Below, in pieces: positions 24,043 to 36,200 of a stretch of 64,000 nucleotides of DNA. Positions within the stretch are counted from its first letter, which is position 1; every line of letters begins with the position of its first letter. The position numbers and the translations under genes are program-made. The stretch spans positions 75,227,079 to 75,291,078 of the forward strand of contig CM024759.1 of the NCBI GenBank assembly GCA_014218235.1, given 5' to 3'. The DNA comes from Colocasia esculenta (taxonomy: Eukaryota > Streptophyta > Magnoliopsida > Alismatales > Araceae). The notes beneath the pieces are model-generated. The model was not told the origin of the DNA. It made no database searches and saw nothing but the letters and a program-made list of their open reading frames with translations.

Positions 24043-26407
24043 AACAGGTAACAGGATGACTGTAATCAACAGTATTAGGTAACAGGATGACTATAATCAA
24101 CAGTATTTGATGCTATGCCAAACATCCAGTTGCCCTTTATCATTCCGTATGGCTAGTAATTGAATTCGGGTGTTCCCCCCTGGACTGGACTAGCCCAATT
24201 TGCTAGATAGTCAGTTGTCCTTTATCAATTCGTACGGCCAGTAAATGAATTCGAGTGCTCCTCCCAGGACTGGACTAGCCCTATTTGCACATGCATATCA
24301 GTCAAGTGGGGTCCAAGGACCCAATAAATGTCATCATCATCAGTTAATCATAACTTACAAGGTGTTCTAGTATTTGGACTCTCAAGACATTAAGTTACAT
24401 GAACTCAGTTACCGATACAGGAGAATGGACTCAACGGGACCTTTCGTAGTTAACAACCTCAAGAATATTTCAAGGGTGAGCAAGGTACCCCAAATGGGTA
24501 TTCTTTATAGTAGAATGACATCAAATACTCAAGTAATTAAGGGGGTAACTTGCTAGGCTATTAGGATGAACTTTTAGCAAGTATTCATACATGAAAAAGT
24601 GCAGAATTTCAGATCAGGGCTGTAGCTGTCGACAGCCAGGAAGGGGTTGTCGACAGGTAGCAGCAGACAGAGCTCAGCTTTTGCTGGTCTGTGTCTATCT
24701 GTCGACAGCAACAAAATGGCTGTCGACAGCTAGCCACAGTCCCAGTTATTCCAGAGTTCAGGAAGGTTGGCCTGTCAACAGCTATGAGCTGCCTGTCGAC
24801 AACCGCCTTCTCTTCACTCATAAGGGACTTTGAAATCACTCTAAACACTCTAACCATGGAACCAATGAATCAAGGCATGATTTATATCAAATGGAAGAAT
24901 GTAATTGTAGTTTTCACAGTGATTGGTAAGCTAAACAAGCAAGATAAAATAGGAGGTTTGCAATTCAACTTGTCTAGCTAGAAACTAACCTGACATAGTA
25001 CTGAAGTATAGCTTTCACAAAATGGTTAAATGGAAGATTCCTATCGGAGGAATACCAAATCTCAAAGTATTTTACAGTTCCAAATCAAGGCTTAAGGTAC
25101 AAGTATCTCACAAAAGTTAGTCACACTGTTTTGAAGATGTTGAGACTTCTAATAAAACTCTATAACACGAACAATGATCAAGGTGAAAGAAGAAGAGAAA
25201 CCTTGATCTCACAGTGAAACCAGGATCTCCTCCTCCCTAATATGAAGGTGTTATCACTACTGAAGGTAAAACAGAGGAGTTATAGGTATAGCAACTGGAT
25301 TACTCAGTAACAATTTCTCATCATGTATATAGGACAGGGTTGGAGAGAAGGATATGAATCCTACCTAACTAGAAGAAGATGATCCTTCCCTTCGAAGAGT
25401 TCACAGCCAACAGAAAAAAGATGACATTGGGGTGCAGTCGTTGCTGTCCACGAATAGCTACAACTTGTAGCTCCTCAAGTACAATCAGTGAAGGCAGTAG
25501 CTTCAGTAGTAGCAGCTCCCTCAGCAGCAAAAGCAGTAGCAGTAAGAACAAGAAGGGGGTGTAGGTACATATGCTGGAAAGGTGTGTACGAAAGGTAAAG
25601 TAGCAGTGGTAGCTTTGGTTGGAGCAACTCAACTCCTACAAGAGCACAAGTGCAGCTATGATTCCACAGGAGCAGCAAGAGCAGGAAAGAGACAAGAGCA
25701 AGAAGGGAAAACCCACACGATGGGTGAAGGGAAGCTTATATAAGCTCCCAACCTTCACGCATGCTTGGCACGTCGGCCATACATGTGTCAAGGTTTAAAC
25801 CCCTTAAACCATACCAAAGCCACCTGGTTCATGCAACCATTCTCATGGTTACACCTATGAGATAATCGTGTAAGCCTCCCCCTCAGTAAGGTGGCTCACC
25901 CAGCCCCCAACACGTGGCCAAGCTTAATTCTCAGATAATCCTTACCGTAAATAGCCCATAATTTAGCTGGCCCAAAGATCCTTGTGTAAATATGTTCAAA
26001 TGATGTCCATTTGTGTTGAAATTTTAGTCATAGACTAATGTAATTGTTTTACAAATTATGGTTATTTTAGTTTAATTTTTAGAATTTATGTTACAGTAGG
26101 TGAAAAATCACCCGGAAAATGGTCGCGTTGACTTAATCCCGAAATCCGTATGTCGAAAAATTTGGATATTTACATTTCTGATATCTCCACATTTTTATAG
26201 AAATTATGGTGTTCTCAGATTTCATTTTCGTTACAGTTTTTCAGTGTCGCCCTGCGGGAGCGCGCACGTCCGAGTACGACATTGGGGAAACGTTCATTAA
26301 TGCTAAACATTCCCAAATATCAATTATTCAACCTAAGAATAATGGTTAAGTCTAAGAACCTTAATTTTCAAGTTTCTCAACTAAATAAAAAAATTCGGGG
26401 TGTTACA
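23430..26407 (-). repeat. Left (3') LTR of element 3
   Basis: This 2978-bp LTR has a TATATAAG box on the minus strand near 25734-25745, the CAG-rich tract at about 25440-25545 and the GTCGAC array at 24628-24800, in that order along the sense strand. Confidence 0.9.
24628..24800. repeat. CTGTCGACAG palindrome array, left LTR of element 3
   Basis: Cores start at 24628, 24649, 24701, 24722, 24774 (GTCAAC) and 24795, with spacings 21, 52, 21, 52 and 21. Three pairs repeat every 73 bases. Confidence 0.92.
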
Positions 26408-26422
26408 ACTCTCCCCCACTAA
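26408..26422 (-). promoter_or_regulatory. Polypurine tract of element 3
   Basis: The minus strand reads AGTGGGGGAGAGTT directly before the left LTR. It matches the tract of element 2. Confidence 0.85.
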
Positions 26423-27101
26423 ACAGAGTTTGGTCCTCCAAACTTCTTAACTAGTTTGGATGGATCACAAAGATGTAAGTTTTCAGTCCTTGAAACTTTA
26501 TCTAATCCAGATTACTTTCACCAATCTCGTCATGATTATTATGTCATACGATGTTTACACTCTCTATTTAATCATATCATCGTCAGTTGATGGGGATTTA
26601 AATATTAGCATCTTTAGATATTAAAGAGCCATGTTGTGATTGTGGGTTCAATTAGATACAACAGTCACTATGTTCTTTATCACTGGCAGTAATATATCAT
26701 ACTCAAAGTCTCCCCCACTAAGGAATAACCTTACTCCTTAGAGAGTTATGTAAATATATATTTCCTTGAAAAGGGTAATAAAGTATGACAAGGTTGATGA
26801 GTGTGAAGAAAATGAAGATAAACAACAAGGTTTTTATTTATCACATAAAATTTCTATTACAGAACTCCATATTCAGCGTTACAAAATTACATTGATTGAT
26901 AAAACTTACCAAGTTTTGTCATATTATAACAACTAAATTCAAGCACTTCTTACTATACTCTGATCCTATTGATTTTTACTTAAAATTTACTTCTAATAAC
27001 TTCAGTCCAATCTCTTTATGGCTTAAGGTCTTCTTGTATTCCTGTTTTTGTCCTGAGGAGATTTGGACAATTGGAGATCCGATGCTGTGGACTGCCACAC
27101 T

Positions 27102-27461
27102 TCAAACACGCTCCTTGTTGCCACCAAAAATTCTCTTTGACATGGCTTGATTTGTGACAACACGCACAAGCTTCCTTAAGTTGTGCCTTGACGTTCGTTT
27201 GCTTGTTGGCCTTCTTACTTTTTTGTTCTCTTTGCTCCGCTTCATCTTCTGTTTGCCAACTATTTCTCTATTACTGGGGAGAATTGTCTTCTTCCGTATA
27301 GACACTGTAATACTTATTGTTTCTTGAGAGTTTGGACTAGTAATGTTCTTATGTAGTTTCATTCTTCCTCGATCATCAACGGGAACTACCAGTTCTAAGA
27401 ACTGAGCAAGGTTGTCCATCGCATGTTGAACCGCTCTCCAATGTGTTTCTTCTCCCATCAT
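27102..27461 (-). pseudogene. Decayed gag fragment of element 3
   Basis: A 119-residue frame begins MMGEETHWRAVQHAMDNL and matches the gag remnant of element 2 (14310-14815). It is Lys/Arg-rich and ends near a zinc-knuckle-like region that lies in another frame. No protease, integrase or polymerase follows, so the copy cannot move on its own. Confidence 0.65.
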
Positions 27462-27644
27462 GTTGGTTGAGCAAACAAATTTAAGTTTAGTTAATCAATC
27501 ACATAATTTTAAAATTCAGTCTATATAATTCATACTATTAATGCAACGGTTACTGTATATGCCTAGTTATTTGATTCGTTAACCTCTATGATTAAATGAC
27601 GCCTTTTCCTTGTAAGATTTTGAGTTATGACAGATGATTGATAT

Positions 27645-29560
27645 TGTGCCCCTGGTTTTGATGTGTCAAGCAAAATGTAATAAATATCTAATACAAGTCT
27701 TTTATATCATAAGAAATTAAGTATGTTGACCCTGATTACTTCTTGGATTGTGACTACATGAAGCTCAGGTTGACACTAATCAAGTTTCTAGTTAATGTTT
27801 AGAGAAAAATACGGCTTGAGGTTAACTCCAAATAGAGATTAGGTTGACTCTGCCAATATATGAGGTTGACACTAAGATACTACAAGATCAACTCTACGTG
27901 ATGGATATTTAGTCAAAACTGCAATCACCTGATTGAGGTCAATTCTAGAAACCATGGAGTTGATTTTCCCTACTTCTTTTCTTCACTAATTTGTTTGGGT
28001 GTCTACTCCAATAGAAGTAAACAGATTCAATCCTTCACTGTATATGTATGGTTTGTGAGATTTAAAGCAATCTTGAATCTTTGAATCATCAATTGTTTGA
28101 ATGTTTCACACATTTGAATTATTAAAGAGTCTCACTTGATTTAGTGAGGGATGGACGTAGATGATGATTAATTGATTCATCTCAATGGTATAATAATTTA
28201 TAATCTAAGAAAATGGGAAAGTCAACGGAAGAATACATCACGAGGATAGTCATGAAATCTATATGATCGATTGAACCATTCATTTACTAATTCTTATTTA
28301 GGTTTGGAGATAATAACATATCAATGCAAAAGTCATATTGAGGTAAATTAAGGGATGAGCATGTTTGACTTTTCCTTCACTAGGAGAGGGCTCCCTTAGA
28401 GAAGTCATATGTGTGTTTATCATTTTCACCGGACCTTGGATTCTTAGCATTCTACTAGGTTATTTGAATTATGAAATTTTCAGGTAGGCCAAATTGTAAG
28501 AAATTAAAAAGACGCTATTTTGATGGAATCGCAAAAATCACGTTTTTCTTCTTTAGTGGGAGAATTGACTTTTTATTGGTAAGAGATGATTTTTCTGATA
28601 TTTTTATTAGATTCAAATGAGGGGTACTTCCTTATTTACATATAATATCTTAAGTAAATGAAACATCAAATTATATGGAATGTAAATAAGGTATGAGTTT
28701 CAGTCTTACAAGGGTCATGTTGACACTTCTGACTAAACCTGCTGACACTTCTGACTGAAGAAGGATCAGTTCATCACAGACTGGTATGTGTCGACAACTA
28801 GGAAGGGCTGTCGACAGCTAATGTCCTCCCATAGCCAATTTCTGGGATCTGAGCACATCTGTCGACAGACTAGAGTCGGTTGTTGACAGGCGAGGAACAT
28901 CTGTCGACAGATCAAGGCTATCTGTCGACAACTACTGTCAGTTCTGCATTTCTGGGTTCTGGAAGCATGATACCTGTCGACAGGTAAGTTATGGCTATCG
29001 ACAGGTGTGATCTAAACTTCTAGGAATGTGGTAAAACGACCACATGAAATTCTACCAAGTGTTTCTATGAATCCTTACATGATTAACAACATCTAAATGG
29101 TCTTATTTCCTGTTCTAAACACCATATTTCATAAGGGAAACAAGTAAAACAATAGGGATATACTGTGGCATGGAAATCTAAGGAAAGATGACGACTAAAA
29201 GTGTAACACTTCCTGACAACATTTTCTTACTTCTATAGAACGAGTTTCATAGTATGCTTGAGTCATAACACAAACTTTAGCTAAGACATGATTTCAAGGA
29301 ATGGAACAACACATCTATGGTTGTTTCAAGTGTGTATAAATGGTGAACACTTTAGTTATAAGGTTCTTGTGTAGGAATAAGAAGCAAGAATAGAAGAAGG
29401 AAATCAAAGGAAGGTGAGTTCTAAGGAACATGAAACAATTATTACATATGAGTTGTACAAATGGAGAACCCACATGCATGAAATTATGGAAGTGAAGATG
29501 AATCGTAGGAGGGAACATATATCTAGATATTCATTTCATACTCAATACAATCCATTTCCT
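27645..29560 (-). other. Extra leader segment of element 3, absent from element 2
   Basis: Sequence next to the primer site (29570-29670) and next to gag (27480-27640) matches element 2, where the two parts are joined directly. About 1.9 kb lies between them here. It holds no coding sequence, but it carries its own GTCGAC array (28790-29002). The borders are estimates by eye. Confidence 0.6.
28790..29002. repeat. GTCGAC palindrome array in the internal leader of element 3
   Basis: Cores start at 28790, 28810, 28861, 28882 (GTTGAC), 28903, 28924, 28976 and 28997 (ATCGAC). The spacings are 20, 51, 21, 21, 21, 52 and 21. This is outside the LTRs. Confidence 0.9.
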
Positions 29561-29658
29561 ACTTTACTTATCTAGTTTACCCTCAAGCTTTCTACCCATT
29601 CTCACAGGTCACTACAGGATATTGAGGACCATAACTATTTGAATCCTCAACCAATGCT

Positions 29659-29668
29659 CTGATACCAT
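29659..29668 (-). promoter_or_regulatory. Primer binding site of element 3
   Basis: The minus strand reads GAATGGTATCAGAGCATTGG immediately inside the right LTR; its TGGTATCAGAGC core fits plant initiator methionine tRNA. Confidence 0.85.
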
Positions 29669-29670
29669 TC

Positions 29671-30252
29671 TGTCACGTTCTGACATTTAATATATCTATA
29701 AATGTCGGAATGTGAACGCAAGAGGAATCAAGAGTAAAATTTAAACTAATTGAGCAGCAAATTGCTCAGGAGTTCTATTAAATAAAAAATTGACAATTGT
29801 CATTCTATGAATATTACAAGATTTCCAATTTATAATCTCAAAAGTAAAATGCCGTCAAGGATGGTCTCTCCACACACAAATCCCGATGTTCCCGCCTTCT
29901 AGATACCTGCAAAATAGGATTTAGTGAGCTAACTAGCCCAGTAGGATTCAAATTCTCAAACCAAAGGATTAAAAAGTATGCTGATCAAGGAAAAGGCTTG
30001 AGTGAAATCATAGATGGACCAACAAGCATCTGAATATGACAGTGAATGTGATTGAAACAATAGAATGGATACATGGGATATGCTTAGGAATTCACATTGA
30101 AACTCAAGTTCTAGTTCATGTAAACACAAGAAAAGACTTGACTGATACCAGAGATGAACAAACAAATATCTTATCATGATAATGAAAATTAGAACAGTGG
30201 TACTGAATTACAAATGTACTCAGGAATTCACAGTGAATCTCATAATTTGGTT

Positions 30253-30287
<35 letters not shown>

Positions 30288-32645
30288 TATATATATTCAC
30301 ACAGAACAGGTAACAGGATGACTGTAATCAACAGTATCAGGTAACAGGATGACTATAATCAACAGTATTTGATGCTATGCCAAACATCCAGTTGCCCTTT
30401 ATCATTCCGTACGACCAGTAATTGAATTTGGTGTTCCCCCCTGGACTGGACTAGCCCAATTTTCTAGACAGTCAGTTGTCCTTTATCAATCCGTACGACC
30501 AGTAAATGAATTCGGTGCTCCTCCCAGGACTGGACCAGTCCTATTTGCACAGGCATATCAGTCAAGTGGGGTCCAAGGACCCAATAAATGTCATCATCAT
30601 CAGTTAATCATAACTTACAAGGTGTTCTAGTATTTGGACTCTCAAGACATTAAGTTACATGAACTCAGTTACCGAATACAGGAGAATGGACTCAACGGGG
30701 TACCTTTCGTAGTGAACAACCTCAAGAATATTTCAAGGGTGAGCAAGGTACCTCAAGTGGGTATTCTTTATAGTAGAATGACAACAAATACTCAAGTAAT
30801 TAAGGGGGTAACTTGCTAGGCTATTAGGATGAACTTTTAGCAGGTATTCATACATGAAAAAGTGCAGAATTTCAGATCAGGGCTGTAGCTGTCGACAGCC
30901 AGGAAGGGGCTGTCGACAGGTAGCAGCAGACAGAGCTCAACTTTTGCTGGTCTGTGTCTATCTGTCGACAGCAACAAAATGGCTGTCGACAGCTAGCCAC
31001 AGTCCCAGTTATTCCAGAGTTCAGGAAGGCTGGCTTGTCGACAGCCGCCTTCTCTTCACTCATAAGGGACTTTGAAATCACTCTAAACACTCTAACCATG
31101 GAACCTATGAATCAAGGCATGATTTATATCAAATGGAAGAATTTAATTGTAGTTTTCATAGTGATTGATAAGCTAAACAAGCAAGATAAAATAGGAGGTT
31201 TGCAATTCAACTTGTCTAGCTAGAAACTAACCTAACATAGTACTGAAGTATAGCTTTCACAAAATGGTTAAATGGAAGATTCCTATCGGAGGAATACCAA
31301 ATCTCAAAGTATTTTACAGTTCCAAATCAAGGCTTAAGTACAAGTATCTCACAAAAGTTAGTCACACTGTTCTGAAGATGTTGAACTTCTAATAAAACTC
31401 TATAACACGAACAATGATCAAGGTGAAAGAAGAAGAGAAACCTTGATCTCACAGTGAAACCAGGATCTCCTCCTCCCTAATATGAAGGTGTTATCACTAC
31501 TGAAGGTAAAATAGAGGAGTTATATGTATAGCAACTGGATTACTCAGTAACAATTTCTCATCATGTATATAGGACAGGGTTGGAGAGAAGGATATGAATC
31601 CTACCTAACTAGAAGAAGATGATCCTTCCCTTCGAAGAGTTCACAGCCAACAGGAAAAAGATGACACTGGGGTGCAGTCGTTGCTGTCCACGGATAGCTA
31701 CAACTTGTAGCCCTCAGGTACAATCAGTGAAGGCAGTAGCTTCAGTAGTAGCAGCTCCCTTAGCAACAAAAGCAGCAGCAGTAAGAACAAGAAGGGGGTG
31801 TAGGTACAGATGTTGGAAAGGTGTGTACGAAAGGTAAAGTAGCAGTGGTAGCTTTGGTTGGAGCAACTCAACTCCTACAAGAGCACAAGTGCAGCTATGA
31901 TCCCACAGGAGCAGCAAGAGCAGGAAAGAGACAGGAGCAAGAAGGGAAAACCCACACGATGGGTGAAGGGAAGCTTATATAAGCTCCCAACCTTCACGCA
32001 TGCTTGTCACGTCGGCTATGTATGTGTCAAGGTTTAAACCCCTTAAACCATACCAAAGCCACCTGGTTCATGCAACCATTCTCATGGTTACACCTATGAG
32101 ATAATCGTGTAAGCCTCCCACTCAGTAAGGTGGCTCACCCAGCCCCCAACACGTGGCCAAGCTTAATTCTCAGATAATCCTTACCGTAAATAGCCCATAA
32201 TTCAGCTGGCCCAAAGATCCTTGTGTAAATATGTTCAAATGATGTCTATTTGTGTTGAAATTTTAGTCATAAGCTAATGTAATTGTTTTACAAATTATGG
32301 TGATTTTATTTTAAATTTTAGAATTTATTTTACAGTAGATGAAAAATCACCAGAAAATGGTCGCGTTGACTTAATCCCGAAATCCGTATGTCAAAAAATT
32401 TGGATATTTATATTTCTGATATCTCCACATTTTATGAAAATTATGGTGTTCTCAGAATTCGTTTTCGTTACAATTTTTTAGTGTCGCCCTGCGGGAGCAC
32501 GCACGTCTGAGTACGACACTGGGAAAACATTTATTAATGCTAAATATTTCCAAATATCAATTAATTCCACCTAAGAATAATGATTAAGTCTAAGAACCTT
32601 ATTTTTTAAGTTTCTCAACTAAATAAAAAAATTCGGGATGTTACA
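29671..32645 (-). repeat. Right (5') LTR of element 3
   Basis: This 2975-bp LTR is collinear with the left copy. The minus-strand TATA box is near 31974-31985, the CAG-rich tract at about 31690-31785 and the GTCGAC array at 30891-31042. The array has lost about 18 bases relative to the left LTR (compare 31030-31046 with 24768-24804). Confidence 0.9.
30891..31042. repeat. CTGTCGACAG palindrome array, right LTR of element 3
   Basis: Cores start at 30891, 30912, 30964, 30985 and 31037 with spacings 21, 52, 21 and 52. All five are intact. Confidence 0.92.
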
Positions 32646-33233
32646 AATAAAATAAAGAGATGATTATGCTAGTATGCCAAAAATAGAGGATGGAAATCAA
32701 TGTGACTAATGACGAGAGATGGTAAAAATGAGGTGTATATGTCCTAGTTGACAACAAAGGATGAGATAGAGGAAGCCAACTTTTTTTTTTTTAGAAATAG
32801 CTTTTGTAAAATTGGATAGTAAATTAAATAGCTTAATTTTAATCATTTCAAACTTAAAATTAGAAAAAAAAATTGACATGTGCCACTAATTCTCTATTTT
32901 GGATGAACTCAAGTGAAAGAATACTGTAAGAGTATGTAATCCTAAAAATAAAATTCATCTAAAAATAGTCCCATGCAAACTTTGAAGCATCTTTCCTCAT
33001 CGCTACTAGACAAGAAATATCAAATATGCGCCTTGGCTCATGGACACAAACTTTGTGGTTGCGTGGCATTTCTTTATTGGTGGTTTCTTCGATTACTCGC
33101 ACTCCGACTCGAAACCCCTTACCTAACCCCGCAGAAGGGTTCCGGCGCGTCTCTCTCTCTCTCTCCACCCGCTCCGCGCCTCCGCCTTCCCTTTGCTCCT
33201 CCGGAAATCTCCATCTCTGTCTGGGCATCCGCG
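32646..33233 (+). promoter_or_regulatory. Upstream region and 5' leader of the FLX-like gene
   Basis: These 588 bases separate element 3 from the FLX-like start codon. The distal part is AT-rich with a T-run near 32780. The last 130 bases are GC-rich with a TCTC tract at about 33150-33168, typical of a plant 5' leader. No convincing TATA box is seen. An in-frame ATG at 32973 lies in the AT-rich part and gives an unconserved extension, so I do not use it. Confidence 0.5.
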
Positions 33234-36200
33234 ATGTCGGGGAGGAGCCACCACCGCATGGGCGGGGGCGGTCCCCCGCCCCCGCGGCCGTTGCACGAGC
33301 CGCCGGTCCCGCATCACCCCGCCTTCGCCCGCCCACCTCACCCCGCCCTCCTCGACGACATGAGGGAGGGGCCCTTCGGCCGCGGCGGCGGCCCTCCCCC
33401 GCGGCCGCTCCACCCGGCCGTCATCGAGGAGCGGCTCGCGGCGCAGCACCAGGAGATCCAGGGCCTCCTCATTGACAACCAGCGCCTCGCTGCCACCCAC
33501 GTCGCCCTCAAGCAGGAGCTCGCCGCCGCCCAGCACGAGCTCCAGCGCGTGTCCCACGCCGTCGGCGCTATCCACGCCGACAAGGACGCACATCTCAGAG
33601 AGGTACTACCGGCGACTGACCCCCGTCAAGTTTGCATTTCGCCCGTTTAAATTACCGGAATCCCATCTGCCGACGAAACCCTCCTCTACCTTTGGACGAT
33701 TGTGAACCCTTTACTTCTACTTGTTCAACTAGCGACGAACTTACTCTCCACTTTTGTGATGAACATATTACTTGCTTCCTCTAAACTGTCACAGGAAGTC
33801 AGGAAGAGGCATAGTTTCACCTGATGGACTGTCGAATATCATAATATAATAGTGCCTTCTTTTGGATGCATTTTGTTTTCTTGCTAGCCAGTGGGAGTTG
33901 CAGCCCTAATTTCATGTCATGTCTTAATATGTCACCATCTGATGAAATCCTTTTCTTGCTTGTTCTTTTGGTAAACCATTTGTGAATTGGAGAAGATGTA
34001 TGAGAAGTCCATGAAGTTGGACTCGGACCTCCGGGTGGCTGAGGCGATGAGGGCCGAGCTCATGCAGGTCCGGGGAGACATCCAGAAGCTGAATGCAGCG
34101 AGGCAGGAGTTGACGGATCAGGTACAGGTACTCAACCAGGACTTGGCCAGGGCGTCCTCAGACCTTCAGCAAGCGCCTCTGTTAAAGGCAGACATTGAAA
34201 GCATGAAGCAAGAGGTGCAGCGCATCGGGTATGCCATTATGTTCTTGTTTAAAATTTTGCAATTCCTCCCCAAGCTTAAGTTTCTGACTTTTATGTAAAT
34301 CAATGAGCTTCCAAGAACCTTTAGGCACCTTGAAATGTTAAAAGATGGTAAAGGAAGGGAACAAGTGAAAAGAAAACTGGGGAATATCAGGACTTGTTTG
34401 CCAATCATTCCCATAGAATGACATGGGAATCCAAGTTCGGGTGACGATACCCCTTATAAGAACTGGAAAAGGAGGTGTTGTCTGTTAATTATTATCCTAT
34501 CGCTGCATGGTTTGGGAGAATAGTGTGTGCATAGCAAATGGGCATGAAGATTGAAGATGATTGAAGGTTACATATTGAGTAACGCATTGATTGGATGAGA
34601 GAACTGCCCAAGCCTACCATCAGAGGAAGTAAAGTAGGCTTTATATTGTTCAGGGAAGGGAAAGACAAACATATCACAAAAATTTTGCTCCCTTAGGGTG
34701 ATGCTATTTCTGTCACAGTTAATGTTCAATTTCAACACAACTTTTTGAGTAATTTACCTTTTCAACATGCTTAACAACTATAAATCTTTGAATAAGTGAA
34801 TTTATTTAAAATAAGCTTAAGAAATAAAATGAAAACAATAATGTATTGCAACATAGGCTTGACCTCATCCCCTCTCTGGTGAATAGTAATTAGAGGTTAC
34901 CCTGGATGGTTCTGCCTTTGTGGGTGGAACTTCTTGAATCACTGAATTAGTCCAATTTTGAACTTTCCAGCTGCTCATATACAGAGAGAGTAATCAGGTG
35001 GCAGATGCTTTGGCTAATCATGCATGTTAAGCGCACAGGAATCTGATTTTTTTTTCTAAGTGCTGTTCCATGCTGAATGGTTGTGCAATTGTTGATGCAG
35101 TTGAGTTACCTTCCATCCGATTATGATGTTTTAGTATTTTGGCTTCTCTTTATGCTTAGTTTCCGATTGAGGTTCCACCCTTGTGATTGTAATTTCTGGG
35201 GTATGCCTGCCTTTGTAAATCCTACCCTATGGCTTAGTGGAGTGGGACATGCCCCCTTCTCTGTAAGTGGTGTGCGCTCTCCTAAGCAGGTGGCAGGGCC
35301 TGGAGAGGGATTATTGCCCCTGTGGTTAGACCACCAGATTGAAATAGTCACCATATGGGGCGAAAAGATCCCGTGGTATGGAAAAATTTCCTATGTAGAA
35401 GGAAAGAATGGCGTTCCTGCCTAGATTTGGGCTTCCCCAATTGGTGATGCGTTGCAAGTGCTTCGCCAACTGGACCATTCTTTCAGAAAAGAAAGCTCAA
35501 TGGCTTTGCATGGATAAGCTATTTCTGTCCTTTGAATGGTTCAATTGAAGTGGTTAATAGATTGTGACCCATTTTCCTATTTTCCCAGATTGTCCTACGG
35601 AAACAATCCCTTAGTTTGTCATCCTCCCTAGCTCCTCTATAATGCAACTTAATATCGAGGCTATCTTCTATTTCTAATAAGTTTTGGCATTCATGTGGTC
35701 ACTGAGTCCTCTTGGTGTTCCTGGTTCTTTTGTCCACTCCACTGTAAACTGTAATCAGAATTATAAATGCCTCCAATTTAATTTGTTTAACATCTGGATG
35801 CAGCTATCAATTCCATGTTTTACAACTTCGTGGTTGTTCAAATTCAACAATGTCTATGTGCTCAAAGGCCTCTATTTTACATACTCTTCTATTTTAGTCA
35901 TCACCGCACTGCTCTGCCAGTTCATTTTCTGCTTTCAAAATTGGAGACTGTTAACTTATTGTCTCCTAGTAGAACACTTGGGTGAAAAATGAACATTGCA
36001 ATATTTGTTAACTCAATTTCTGAATCCACTGCCTCCAAAATTCCAAAAAAACATGGTTATCATCTAGTTGGAGATTTTGCATGTCATGTACCCTAAGGAT
36101 TGTGGATTTCAGGAGAGGCAAGGGGATATTCGTGATCGTGTCATGCTGCTGATTTGGTTTCAAGTTTCAAGTTTCAACTAGTGCATTTTCCTCTTTTCTT

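Larger units (their letters stand above)
23430..32645 (-). mobile_element. LTR retrotransposon 3, non-autonomous, 3-kb LTRs
   Basis: The LTRs are 23430-26407 and 29671-32645; they start TGTCACG, end GTTACA and are very similar. The flanks AATGA (23425-23429) and AATAA (32646-32650) fit a target duplication with one change. The minus-strand primer site TGGTATCAGAGC lies just inside the right LTR and a polypurine tract just inside the left LTR. The internal region is 3.26 kb with a broken gag and no pol. It belongs to the family of element 2 and the 6015 solo LTR. Its right end lies 588 bases before the FLX-like start codon. The LTRs carry (AT)n runs at 24009-24040 and 30253-30296. Confidence 0.92.

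Noticed and set aside
7215..31042. GTCGAC arrays as CRISPR-like repeats
   Set aside because: The repeats are short palindromes inside plant retrotransposon LTRs, with no leader, no spacers of equal length and no cas genes; the genome is eukaryotic.
32973..33233. Upstream in-frame ATG of the FLX-like gene at 32973
   Set aside because: It would add 87 residues of AT-rich, unconserved sequence; MSGR at 33234 matches the family N-terminus.
35077..35424. 115-codon frame in FLX-like intron 2
   Set aside because: No domain or family similarity is seen, and it lies within an intron between a LINE scrap and a LINE.
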